From an uncultured Bacteroidota bacterium (lineage in GTDB: Bacteria; Bacteroidota; Bacteroidia; Chitinophagales; Chitinophagaceae): a stretch of DNA of 64,000 nt. The stretch covers positions 29,718 through 93,717 of the forward strand of contig CAJBRT010000190.1 in assembly GCA_903958045.1 (NCBI GenBank), given 5' to 3'. The position numbers and the translations under genes were made by a program. Every line of letters begins with the position of its first letter. Positions within the stretch are counted from its first letter, which is position 1. Positions 1 to 9,007 of the stretch are shown in pieces. The notes below the pieces were generated by a model. That model was not told the DNA's origin. It saw only the letters and a list, made by a program, of their open reading frames with translations, and searched no databases.

Positions 1-175
1 AAATCATATGGATTGTGCCAAACAAATAGGAGGGTTGCTGTAAACCATTACCACTTATTTCCCAAAGAAGGGTATTTGATTTATCTCGCTGTGCAATTGA
101 TTGCATCGAGCAGAGTGTAAAGAAAAAAATAACTACTAGTTTTCGATTACAATGAATCTGATTCGTCCATTTCAT
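1..175 (-). CDS. TraB/GumN family protein, N-terminal fragment truncated by the window edge
   Basis: Not in the ORF track. The reverse complement reads MKWTNQIHCNRKLVVIFFFTLCSMQSIAQRDKSNTLLWEISGNGLQQPSYLFGTIHMI..., a signal peptide followed by the LLWEISGNG..PSYLFGTIH motif typical of TraB/GumN proteins. Confidence 0.75.
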   Translation of the reverse strand, partial: MKWTNQIHCNRKLVVIFFFTLCSMQSIAQRDKSNTLLWEISGNGLQQPSYLFGTIHMI

Positions 176-767
176 AAAGTATATTTTTTAATTTTTGAAT
201 ATGCTTACCATAAAGATTAAATATGTACCAGCGGCTGATATAATAATTTATAATTCCAAGGATAAGGCCAATAGAGAGAAATATAATTAGTTCTAATGCA
301 TTGGGAAATTGAACTATATCGCCTTTTGCTTCAAGATACGATATGGCACCTGCAATCAGATAAACAAAGACTACACCGATATTTCCGATCTTAAAATAAA
401 GGTTAACCAGTGTTTCTAACGAATTCAATTGAAGATTGAGATTTGATTTTACCTCACAAGCCAAACATTCCATTTTATTTAGTAGTTTGTACTTATAGAA
501 TGCATAAATACAAAAAAGCATTCCAACAAGAATAAGAAGTATAATATCAAAGTATAAAAGATTTGAACCAACTTGATTTGAAATCAGCCAAATGATGAGA
601 CCATAAAACAAAATCACAAAAAGTACTTCTAATTTTAGATTTCGTTTAATTAATGCAATTGGGCGACTTGACTCTTGATTCAGAATCTTACTTAATCCCT
701 CTTCATTAATTGGAAATGAAGAATTGCTAGAGTCATCCCATAATTCTTTTAGCTTCTCAAGTTCCAT
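147..767 (-). CDS. Membrane protein encoded just after an ECF sigma factor; possible anti-sigma-type regulator
   Basis: 206-aa ORF with several hydrophobic segments; overlaps the sigma factor gene by 11 bp. Confidence 0.6.
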   Translation of the reverse strand: MELEKLKELWDDSSNSSFPINEEGLSKILNQESSRPIALIKRNLKLEVLFVILFYGLIIWLISNQVGSNLLYFDIILLILVGMLFCIYAFYKYKLLNKMECLACEVKSNLNLQLNSLETLVNLYFKIGNIGVVFVYLIAGAISYLEAKGDIVQFPNALELIIFLSIGLILGIINYYISRWYIFNLYGKHIQKLKNILYEMDESDSL

Positions 768-1266
768 ATTGTCTTGTTTTAGTAATCTGACGTAATTTTT
801 CTTTTATCCGATTCATTTTCACTCTTAAGGTACCCTGACTTATACCTAGTACCTCTTCCATTTCCTCATAAGTTTTGTCATCGAGATAAAGCATAACTAC
901 TGCTTTTTCGACTTCATTAAGATTGCTAATAGCACTATATAAAAGATCTATATTTTCTTGATGGTCACTGCCATCATTTTTATCAATCATTTCCTTGAAT
1001 TCAAAGCCTATAAAACTCAAAGGAACTTTTGATTTGCCTCTTCGATATTGAGTGAGTGCAGTATTAAGCGCAATCCGATACATCCAGGTACTTATTTTGG
1101 ATTCATTTCTAAATCCATTGAATGACTTCCATAGTTGTAATATAATTTCTTGGAAAAGGTCTTGTTTTGCTGATAAATCTGAAGCATATACATGACATAT
1201 TTTATGAAGCATTCGTTCATGCTGACGTATAATATCTAAAAAAGCCTTCTCCGTCAATGAATTCAA
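757..1266 (-). CDS. ECF-type RNA polymerase sigma-70 factor
   Basis: Region 2 (DLFQEIILQLWKSFNGFRNESKISTWMYRIALNTAL) and region 4 (LDDKTYEEMEEVLGISQGTLRVKMNRIKEKL). Confidence 0.93.
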   Translation of the reverse strand: MNSLTEKAFLDIIRQHERMLHKICHVYASDLSAKQDLFQEIILQLWKSFNGFRNESKISTWMYRIALNTALTQYRRGKSKVPLSFIGFEFKEMIDKNDGSDHQENIDLLYSAISNLNEVEKAVVMLYLDDKTYEEMEEVLGISQGTLRVKMNRIKEKLRQITKTRQYGT

Positions 1267-1383
1267 TTAAAAGTGATTTTTCATATAAGTTGCATGAACC
1301 TTTAAAAAGTTACAATATTGAACGAAAATAATATTGAATTTTGGGAATGGGAAAGATGCAAAACTTAACTCTCTGATAGACAA

Positions 1384-1409
1384 AGAAAAAGCCATCATTT
1401 CTGATGGCT
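1384..1409 (-). terminator. Rho-independent terminator downstream of tRNA-Asn
   Basis: Minus strand AGCCATCA-gaaa-TGATGGCT followed by TTTTTC. Confidence 0.8.
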
Positions 1410-1421
1410 TGTCCAGTTGGG

Positions 1422-1495
1422 CTCCCCCTTCTGGACTTGAACCAGAGACCCTCTGATTAACAGTCAGATGCTCTAACCAACTGAGCTAAGGAGGA
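1422..1495 (-). tRNA. tRNA-Asn (anticodon GTT)
   Basis: Minus strand TCCTCCTTAGCTCAGTTGGTTAGAGCATCTGACTGTTAATCAGAGGGTCTCTGGTTCAAGTCCAGAAGGGGGAG folds as a cloverleaf; anticodon loop CTGTTAA. Confidence 0.95.
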
Positions 1496-1589
1496 ATATG
1501 TTCCCCACGGTTGAGTACCACGGGGTTGCAAAAATAGGAAAATTTGCAATCTGGCAAAATCTAGTTGCAAAAATCATCAAAAAACAGTG

Positions 1590-1928
1590 CTAAAAAGCAA
1601 CATAAAGGCCATCTTCCCGCATTTGGGTCGGATAGGTTTTTAAATAGTACCCTTCGCCGCTGGTATTCCGCCCGTTTTGGAGGCTAAACCTGTACCGGTG
1701 TAGTGGACATACCACCATTCCGGCCGCGTCTATAAAGCCGTCCGCCATGATGCCGCTGGCATGGGGGCATTTTTGCGCAAAAGCAAAAATTTGATCTTGA
1801 AATTTTCCGAGGGTTATTTTTTTTCCAGCCACTTCTACAATACACATATTGTTGGACTGCCAACCAAGTGACAATGGCGCATCTGTAATTTTATGCCAAG
1901 TAGGTGGATTGGAAAAAAGAGAAAGCAT
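1590..1928 (-). CDS. Rieske [2Fe-2S] domain protein
   Basis: CPHASG...CPLHRYRF motif. ORF extends to 1979, but the internal Met at 1928 removes the overlap with hflX. Confidence 0.85.
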   Translation of the reverse strand: MLSLFSNPPTWHKITDAPLSLGWQSNNMCIVEVAGKKITLGKFQDQIFAFAQKCPHASGIMADGFIDAAGMVVCPLHRYRFSLQNGRNTSGEGYYLKTYPTQMREDGLYVAF

Positions 1929-1932
1929 GCGG

Positions 1933-3120
1933 TTAAAAATGAACGTCTCTGTAAGGGTAACGTATTTGATAGAGTTCACGCACTTTGGTTAAAATAATTT
2001 CACGCAGTGCGTCAATATTTTTTCTTTCCAGTGCCGAAATAAAAACACAATTATCGTTGGTAGCACGGTCCCACTTTTCTTTTAGTTCTAATAGTAACTC
2101 TTGCTTTACTTCGTCTTCAAGCCACTCATCAAATGTGTTGGATTCGTACAAATCTAATTTATTAAAGATGGTAAGAATGGGTTTATCAAACGCTTTTAAT
2201 TCTTGAAGTGTATGATTTACCACACCAATTTGATCTTCGTATAAAGGATGCGAAACGTCTACAACGTGTAATAAAATATCTGCTTCACGCACTTCATCTA
2301 ATGTGCTTTTAAAACTTTCCACTAAATGGTGTGGAAGTTTTCTAATAAACCCAACGGTATCACTTAATAAAAAAGGTGTGTTTTCGTAAACGATTTTTCG
2401 AGTAGTAGTATCGAGTGTTGCAAATAATTTATTTTCTGCAAACACTTCCGATTTACTCAGCACATTCATGAGGGTGCTTTTACCAACGTTTGTGTAACCC
2501 ACTAAAGCAACGCGAATAAACTCGCCACGTTCTTTACGCTGGGTGATAGATTGTTTATCTATTTCTTTTAAACGTCCACGTAGTAAAGCAATTTTATCTT
2601 TAACAATACGTCTATCTGTTTCAATTTCTGTTTCACCCGGACCACGTGAACCAATACCCGCTCCCTGACGCTCAAGGTGCGTCCACATTCCTTTTAATCG
2701 TGGTAAAATATATTGGTATTGCGCTAATTCTACTTGCACTTTTGCTTGTGCTGTTCTTGCGCGAGAGGCAAATATGTCGAGGATTAAATCGCTTCGATCA
2801 ATAACGCGGCACTTCACTTCTTTTTCAATATTAGAAATTTGTGAGCCCGTTAATTCATCGTCAAATATCACTACGTTAATATCTCTTGATGCAACGTACT
2901 GTTTGATTTCTTCGAGCTTTCCCTTTCCTACAAATGTTCGGCTATCGGGGTGTGGAAGTCGTTGTGTAAATCTTTCGACGGCTATGGCACCAGCGGTTTC
3001 AGCTAAAAACGAAAGTTCATCTAAATATTCTCTTACTTGCTCAGGTGTAACTTCTTTTTGAATGAGACCAACAAGTACCGCTTTCTCCTCTTTTCTAATT
3101 TTGTGTTGCTTCTCAATCAA
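1933..3120 (-). CDS. hflX: GTPase HflX
   Basis: GKGKLEEIK, GPGETEIETDRR, GYTNVGKSTLMN, DTVGFIRKLPHHLVESFKSTLDE, NKLD. Confidence 0.95.
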   Translation of the reverse strand: MIEKQHKIRKEEKAVLVGLIQKEVTPEQVREYLDELSFLAETAGAIAVERFTQRLPHPDSRTFVGKGKLEEIKQYVASRDINVVIFDDELTGSQISNIEKEVKCRVIDRSDLILDIFASRARTAQAKVQVELAQYQYILPRLKGMWTHLERQGAGIGSRGPGETEIETDRRIVKDKIALLRGRLKEIDKQSITQRKERGEFIRVALVGYTNVGKSTLMNVLSKSEVFAENKLFATLDTTTRKIVYENTPFLLSDTVGFIRKLPHHLVESFKSTLDEVREADILLHVVDVSHPLYEDQIGVVNHTLQELKAFDKPILTIFNKLDLYESNTFDEWLEDEVKQELLLELKEKWDRATNDNCVFISALERKNIDALREIILTKVRELYQIRYPYRDVHF

Positions 3121-3131
3121 AATATCAAAAT

Positions 3132-3869
3132 TTATAAACCGCTGAGTGTAATACCTACAGATAAACGGTGCATGGTAGGACCAAATCCTTCTTTAAGTAC
3201 ACCGTTAAATTGATAGCCCGCATGAAGTGATAAACTACCATAACCAACTCTACCAGTAACTGCAAGCATGGTTCCGTTAATATAACGCTTGGTTACATTT
3301 TTTTCGATGTAAGCCGTTCCATACACCGATTCGCCTTGCTTGTTAATTAGGTTTTTACCTTTTGTATATGCTTTTATAAGAGAACCTACTTTAACACCAA
3401 AAGCTGCCTTCCAAGATTTGGAAGGATTTTCGGGATTCGAATAGTATCTGATTTCTGCAGGAATTTCGGCGTAAATGCTAGTGGCTTTATTTTTCTTGAA
3501 ATGATCTACGCTATCTACCGGTGTAAATTGAAGTGTAGGAGCGCCTGATTTAAAATCAACTCTCGTATTGTCAAAAAATATATGGCTTGTTCCTAAACCA
3601 ATACCGTATGCTACGCTATATTTTGGATTTGTTTTTACAGGCTTATCAAACATGAAATAAACATTAAAATGTCTGCTAAAACCATTACCTGTGCGAAGTG
3701 CAGTAGGCTTACCAGTCCATGAGTCAGATCCGTATTGAATAACTAAATGATCGGCAGCACGATTGGTAAAATCAAATTTACTCCAGTCTTTGGTTGGTTT
3801 TTTTGCTGTTTGAGCAGAAGCAAAAAGGGTAGCAGTTAGCGCAAGGCTTAAGAATACTAGTTTTTTCAT
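3132..3869 (-). CDS. Secreted or outer-membrane beta-barrel-like protein of unknown function
   Basis: Signal peptide MKKLVFLSLALTATLFASAQ; beta-rich sequence. Start trimmed from 3929 to the signal-peptide Met. Confidence 0.6.
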   Translation of the reverse strand: MKKLVFLSLALTATLFASAQTAKKPTKDWSKFDFTNRAADHLVIQYGSDSWTGKPTALRTGNGFSRHFNVYFMFDKPVKTNPKYSVAYGIGLGTSHIFFDNTRVDFKSGAPTLQFTPVDSVDHFKKNKATSIYAEIPAEIRYYSNPENPSKSWKAAFGVKVGSLIKAYTKGKNLINKQGESVYGTAYIEKNVTKRYINGTMLAVTGRVGYGSLSLHAGYQFNGVLKEGFGPTMHRLSVGITLSGL

Positions 3870-3983
3870 TTTTTGTTTGGTTCGCTGTATAAATACAATT
3901 GGCCACAAAAATAACTGAATTGACATCAAGGCGGTGGTTAAAAATTAGTCAAAACTGCTTTATTTTGGTTTTTGAGGCCAATT

Positions 3984-4649
3984 TTACGCAATTTGTTGAT
4001 TTTTAGGCAAGTATCCCGCTGCATAGGTGATAATTCCGGCCAGGCTTTTGGCTCCAATTTTGTCCATAATTCTAATGCGGTAGCTCTCAACAGTTCGTTT
4101 TCCAATTTTTAACTGACCGGCAATTTCTTTACTGGTGAGTTCTTTACAAATAAGTCCAATAATTTGTTTTTCAACTTCTGTAAAGCTGATGCTTGCATTG
4201 TGATGTCGGACCGTGGTTTTTTGGGCAATAATTTTTGAAAGCCTTTCGGTAATGCTCTGTGAAAAATAAGCATTGTGCTGATACACCGAATTAATCGCAC
4301 TCACGAGTTCTTCGTGAACAATGTTTTTTGATAAAAAACCCATGGCTCCGGCTTCAATCATTTCAATGATTTGTTGGTCTTCCCCAAAAGAGGTGAGCGC
4401 AATAATTCTGATGCCCGGATATTTGGCGCATAAAATTTTTACCGCCTCTGTACCTGTAAGGTTGGGCATTTTTACATCGGTAATTATTACATCGGGCGCA
4501 GTAGATGCTACAAGCGCAATTAATTGTGCGCCATCGGCGGCTTCACCAAGTATATCGATACTTGAAACGCCTGCTAGCATTAGCTTTAAGCCTTCTCTAA
4601 AAATACGGTGATCATCGGCGATAACGATTTTGATTTTTTTACTTAGCAT
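3984..4649 (-). CDS. NarL/LuxR-type response regulator
   Basis: Receiver domain (IVIADDHRIFREGL...DVIITDVKMPNLTG) plus LuxR HTH (LTSKEIAGQLKIGKRTVESYRIRIMDKIGAKS). Confidence 0.95.
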   Translation of the reverse strand: MLSKKIKIVIADDHRIFREGLKLMLAGVSSIDILGEAADGAQLIALVASTAPDVIITDVKMPNLTGTEAVKILCAKYPGIRIIALTSFGEDQQIIEMIEAGAMGFLSKNIVHEELVSAINSVYQHNAYFSQSITERLSKIIAQKTTVRHHNASISFTEVEKQIIGLICKELTSKEIAGQLKIGKRTVESYRIRIMDKIGAKSLAGIITYAAGYLPKNQQIA

Positions 4650-5397
4650 AATTGAGGGGAGTTTTTATTTGATAACGAACACCTTGCTGTGGCAAAGTGT
4701 CTATAATAATTTGGCCGCGAAGTAGCGCAACACGGTTAAAAATATTTCTGAGTCCAGAACCCGTAGCTGTAAGCGCTACTGCGTCTTTATCAAAACCAAT
4801 GCCATCATCTGTTATGGATAGGAAAAAATATTTATCATCGAGTGATGCATGTATCCAAACATTATTAGCATTCGAATGCTTTAATGCGTTGTTTAAGATT
4901 TCCTGAATAATACGGTAATGATGTAACCAGTGATCTGGTTCCGATTCGGGTAACACGCCACTTAATTCCCAGTATACTTTTATGTTGCCTAATTTATTGA
5001 CAGTGGCTACTAGTTCTTCTACGCCCCAACAAAAGCCAGCTGCTAGTAACTGGTTGGGCACAATGGCTTCACTCATCACACGCATACGTTTTAATACGTC
5101 ATCGATATGCGTGGCCGCTTCTTTAATGAGTTGTCTATCGGCGGTAGATACGGGGTTGATGCTACTTACCTGAAGTCTGATAACAGATAAGAGTTGACCA
5201 AAGTCGTCGTGAAGATCAGCGGCAATTCTTTTACGTTCTTTTTCGGCGGCGGTAATTTCTGTGGTAATGAGTTGATGTAATAAGTTTTTATTTTTTTTGT
5301 GGTAGAAATAAATCACACAAATAAATAAAAGTATAAATACACCGAGCAGCGGTATTGAAAACAAAATAAGCGTGTAAAAGCTAGGCTGTTCCGACAT
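4639..5397 (-). CDS. Sensor histidine kinase (HisKA_3/HATPase)
   Basis: ERKRIAADLHDDFGQLLSVIRL H-box, LNNALKHSNANNV N-box, DDGIGFD G-box; overlaps the response regulator. Confidence 0.93.
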   Translation of the reverse strand: MSEQPSFYTLILFSIPLLGVFILLFICVIYFYHKKNKNLLHQLITTEITAAEKERKRIAADLHDDFGQLLSVIRLQVSSINPVSTADRQLIKEAATHIDDVLKRMRVMSEAIVPNQLLAAGFCWGVEELVATVNKLGNIKVYWELSGVLPESEPDHWLHHYRIIQEILNNALKHSNANNVWIHASLDDKYFFLSITDDGIGFDKDAVALTATGSGLRNIFNRVALLRGQIIIDTLPQQGVRYQIKTPLNYAK

Positions 5398-5552
5398 GCA
5401 ATAATTTTATTATTCAATTTGGAAATAATAAATATCACTTCCTAATTATTGCTGACAACTAGACGCTATTACATTGCCTCAAAAAAATATTACATTAGTG
5501 AAACCCTTGGTAACAATTGGCATTAGGTGTTTATACGTAAATATAAAAAATG

Positions 5553-6332
5553 CTAATCTAATGGACGAATCCAAATATTTCTAAAACTCACTGGACTTCC
5601 ACCATCTAGGTCATGGTCTTGTAAATAAAATGGAAGTTTGGCTGGATGTGCTTCATAAACTGCTGGACCAATCCACTGTATCGTTCCTTTTATATCTACA
5701 TTGTTTTGAACGAGTACGCCATTGTGCAACACGGTAAATCTTCCAGGCACCTGCACTTTACCATCGGCATAAAATTGTGGAGCCGTAAAAATGATATCAT
5801 AGGTTTGCCACTCTCCTGGTTTTTTTGTTGCATTTACAAGTGGAATATGCTGTTTGTATAATGCGCCCGCTTGGCCATTTACATAGGTTTGATTGGTATA
5901 AGAATCTAAAATTTGAATTTCATACTTACCCATAAAAAACACACCACTATTGGCGCGGTACTGACCTGATTGCTTGATTTCTGCGGGAGAGCGCCACTCG
6001 ATATGGAGTTGACAACTACCAAAAGGCTGGTTGGTTTCTATCGAACCAGAACCTTTTACCACCGTTAGGGTGCCGTCTTTTTCTATTTTCCATCCTGCCT
6101 TGCCACCGCCTAATCGGTGCCACGCATCTAAATTTTTACCATTGTATAATATAATAGCATCGGAAGGAGCGTCGGACGGTGTTTTACCTGGCTCTACTTT
6201 TGTAGGCTTTGGTTCCCAAATTTCTGTTTTAGCAGATTCTCTATTTAAACTGTCTTCTCTACTTTGTTGTGCGCTAGCATGTATACCAACAAGTGTTAAA
6301 CCAAGTAATACTACTATACTTTTTTTCATCAA
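5553..6332 (-). CDS. DUF1080 (3-keto-disaccharide hydrolase-type) secreted protein
   Basis: Signal peptide; ILYNGKNLDAWHR...GSIETNQPFGSCQLHIEWRSP...NSGVFFMGKYEIQILDSY. Confidence 0.88.
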   Translation of the reverse strand: MMKKSIVVLLGLTLVGIHASAQQSREDSLNRESAKTEIWEPKPTKVEPGKTPSDAPSDAIILYNGKNLDAWHRLGGGKAGWKIEKDGTLTVVKGSGSIETNQPFGSCQLHIEWRSPAEIKQSGQYRANSGVFFMGKYEIQILDSYTNQTYVNGQAGALYKQHIPLVNATKKPGEWQTYDIIFTAPQFYADGKVQVPGRFTVLHNGVLVQNNVDIKGTIQWIGPAVYEAHPAKLPFYLQDHDLDGGSPVSFRNIWIRPLD

Positions 6333-6333
6333 A

Positions 6334-7662
6334 TTAAATTTTTGGAATGCTGTATCCGTTATGGTACACAGCCGATAAATATTTTGCGTTTACCGCAGCG
6401 TCGGTAAATTGTTTTTTTGCGTGATCCCACTGTAACTGTTTGCCACTGCGGTGTGCAATGTTACCCATCTGACAAATGGTAGCCACTTTTGCACCTTCCT
6501 GAATAGAGCAGTGTAGTTTAGAAAAATCACGAGACTTTACAACTTCTAAAAAGTTAATCCAATGTTTTTCTACACCATTGTCTACCGATCTATTGAGAGG
6601 AACAATAATTTTATTGGCACTTCTAGATTCTTGAAGCACTTCCCAACCTTCTCTATTTAAAACCAGCGTGCCGTTGTCGCCCTGAAACGCAACACCATGG
6701 TCTCTTCCGTAGTTACCATTGGTAATACCCATTGTTTGTTCCCAAGAAACACTAAACTTATCAAAGCCATACAGCACGTTTAACATATCTGGCGTTTCAC
6801 TTGCTGCATTAGGGTCAGCGTATTTACCACCCACCGCAGAGATCGTATTGGGCGCTGTTGCTTTCATACCTAATAAAGCGTAATCCAATAAATGCACACC
6901 CCAATCAGTCATTAAACCACCTGCATAATCCCAGAACCATCTAAATGAATAATGGAAACGGTTGCGGTTATACGGTCTTAACTGAGCGGGACCAAGCCAT
7001 GTTTTATAATCCACCCCTGCTGGGATAGGCGCGTCAGCCCTCGGCTGCATAGGCGTAGACTGAGAATAGCACCACACTTTTACATTTCTGATAGCACCTA
7101 GTTTTCCGGTATGTACAAAGTCAACGGCGTCACCAAAATGTTTTTGGCTGCGCTGCCACTGACCCGCCTGCACGGCTCTACCATATTTTTCTTGAGCAGC
7201 CACCATGGCGTTACACTCCACAATAGAATTACCTACTGGCTTTTCTACATAGATATCTTTTCCGGCCTGACAAGCATGAATCATTTGAAGTGCATGCCAA
7301 TGATCTGGCGTGCCTATAATAACAACGTCGATGTCTTTATTTTCTAATAATTTTCTATAATCGGAATAGATCGCAATTTTAGAAGTATCAATATTTTTTG
7401 ATTTTAATTCGGCAATTCTTCCATCAATAACGGTGGTGTCAATGTCACAAAGTGCAGCAATGACAACGCCTGGAAGGCGCATGGCAGTAGAGGCGTTGGC
7501 CCATCCCATACCATTTAAACCAATCACACCAATGTTAACACGGTCCGATGGCATGATACTATTTTTAAAATAAGCAAAGCTCTCATTACCGAGCGCAGAT
7601 GCAAGTACAGAGCCTCCCGTTAAGAGACCTGCGTTTTGTAAAAAGTTTCGACGTGTAGACAT
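6334..7662 (-). CDS. Gfo/Idh/MocA family oxidoreductase with twin-arginine-like leader
   Basis: STRRNFLQNAGLLTGGSVLASALG leader; VNIGVIGLNGMGWAN; YVEKPVGNSIVEC. Confidence 0.92.
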   Translation of the reverse strand: MSTRRNFLQNAGLLTGGSVLASALGNESFAYFKNSIMPSDRVNIGVIGLNGMGWANASTAMRLPGVVIAALCDIDTTVIDGRIAELKSKNIDTSKIAIYSDYRKLLENKDIDVVIIGTPDHWHALQMIHACQAGKDIYVEKPVGNSIVECNAMVAAQEKYGRAVQAGQWQRSQKHFGDAVDFVHTGKLGAIRNVKVWCYSQSTPMQPRADAPIPAGVDYKTWLGPAQLRPYNRNRFHYSFRWFWDYAGGLMTDWGVHLLDYALLGMKATAPNTISAVGGKYADPNAASETPDMLNVLYGFDKFSVSWEQTMGITNGNYGRDHGVAFQGDNGTLVLNREGWEVLQESRSANKIIVPLNRSVDNGVEKHWINFLEVVKSRDFSKLHCSIQEGAKVATICQMGNIAHRSGKQLQWDHAKKQFTDAAVNAKYLSAVYHNGYSIPKI

Positions 7663-7720
7663 GGCAAGCGTTTTAATTGAAGTATAAATTAAAACGTTTT
7701 TTGCATATCTGCTAAATTAT

Positions 7721-8926
7721 TTAACGCTTTTTGTAACCCGGTCTTTGTTTAAAATTACCTCTACCTCGTTGCTTGGGTGCATATGCCGGTGTATCGCCAA
7801 ATTCGGGAGGGACCGTACCCTTTGTTACGGGGGCGCCCAGTAGCTCTTCGATGGCCAAAAATTTATATTGTTCCTGCTCACTTACAAGCGTGAAAGCCGT
7901 TCCAGTAGTAGCTGCGCGGGCGGTACGGCCAATGCGGTGAATATAATCTTCACCATCGTTAGGGACATCATAATTAATAACAAGGTCAATTTCTTCAATA
8001 TCAATACCCCTGCTTAAAATATCGGTAGCTACTAGTATAGAAAGTTTGTGGTTTCTAAAATCTTGAAGCACCTGCTCTCTTTGCTTTTGATCCAGATCCG
8101 AATGAATTTCTTCGGCAGCAAGTTTAGCACGTTTTAATTCCTGTGTAAGCTGTTTTACGTTTTGTTTTTTAGAACAAAACACAATTACATTTTTATACAC
8201 ATTGCTGCTAAGCATGTCGGTTATGATCGGCACTTTTTGTGGTTCGTACACAATAAATGCTTTTTGTATAATTTGTTCTGGCGGTTTTGAAATCGCAATA
8301 TTTATTTCTACCGGGTTCGTTAATATTTTTCTAGCAAGGTCACGCATTTTTACAGGCATGGTTGCAGAAAATAAAAGGTTTTGTCTTTTCGCCGGTAAAA
8401 AGGAAATTATTTTTTGAATGTCATCGTTGAAACCCATGTCTAGCATACGGTCTGCCTCATCAAGCACTAAATATTTTAAGCCCTTAAGTTTTACATAACC
8501 CATGTTTAAATGCGCAATCATTCGGCCAGGTGTACACACCACAATATCAACACCGGTATTCAATGCTTTTTTTTCTGCGGCAAAAGAACTTCCGTCACCA
8601 CCACCATAAACAGCAATAGAACTTACATCGGTAAAATAAGAAAGGCCTTCTAAGCTTTCTGCAATTTGAATCGCTAACTCACGCGTTGGAACAATAACAA
8701 GTGCATTGATATCGTGTGAGTCGTGCTGTGTAGTGAGTAATCTATGTAAGAGTGGAAGTAAGAACGCTGCTGTTTTACCCGTGCCCGTTTGCGCTGCAGC
8801 TATAATATCTTTTCCTTCTAATATGGGAACCATTACTTGTTGTTGCACCGGTGTTGCCGTCTCGTAACCCATCGCATCAATACCATCCAGTATCCGCTGA
8901 TCCAACCCTAAATCAATAAACTTCAA
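7721..8926 (-). CDS. DEAD-box RNA helicase
   Basis: AAQTGTGKTAAF, PTRELAIQ, DEADRMLDMGF, SATMP, HRIGRTAR; the Q-motif region requires the TTG start at 8926. Confidence 0.95.
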   Translation of the reverse strand: MKFIDLGLDQRILDGIDAMGYETATPVQQQVMVPILEGKDIIAAAQTGTGKTAAFLLPLLHRLLTTQHDSHDINALVIVPTRELAIQIAESLEGLSYFTDVSSIAVYGGGDGSSFAAEKKALNTGVDIVVCTPGRMIAHLNMGYVKLKGLKYLVLDEADRMLDMGFNDDIQKIISFLPAKRQNLLFSATMPVKMRDLARKILTNPVEINIAISKPPEQIIQKAFIVYEPQKVPIITDMLSSNVYKNVIVFCSKKQNVKQLTQELKRAKLAAEEIHSDLDQKQREQVLQDFRNHKLSILVATDILSRGIDIEEIDLVINYDVPNDGEDYIHRIGRTARAATTGTAFTLVSEQEQYKFLAIEELLGAPVTKGTVPPEFGDTPAYAPKQRGRGNFKQRPGYKKR

Positions 8927-8956
8927 AATAAAATATTTAATGTGTCTATAAACAAA

Positions 8957-8980
8957 GATAGGGCTTATTACGGCCCTATC
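8957..8980 (-). terminator. Perfect 8-bp hairpin between kdnB and the helicase gene; probable terminator of the kdsB-kdnB unit
   Basis: Minus strand GATAGGGC-CGTAATAA-GCCCTATC followed by TTTGTTTAT. Confidence 0.5.
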
Positions 8981-9007
8981 TGATAATCTATTACTACAAC
9001 GCTTGCA

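Noticed and set aside
1590-1979. 47-bp overlap of the Rieske ORF with hflX
   Set aside because: An internal Met at 1928 gives a non-overlapping gene; the long start is probably an ORF-caller artefact.
2641-2656. CACGTG core in hflX as a third parS site
   Set aside because: Flanks (GGACCACGTGAACC) mismatch parS at several positions and it lies inside conserved coding sequence; the same applies to CACGTG at about 37845, 41696 and 53616.
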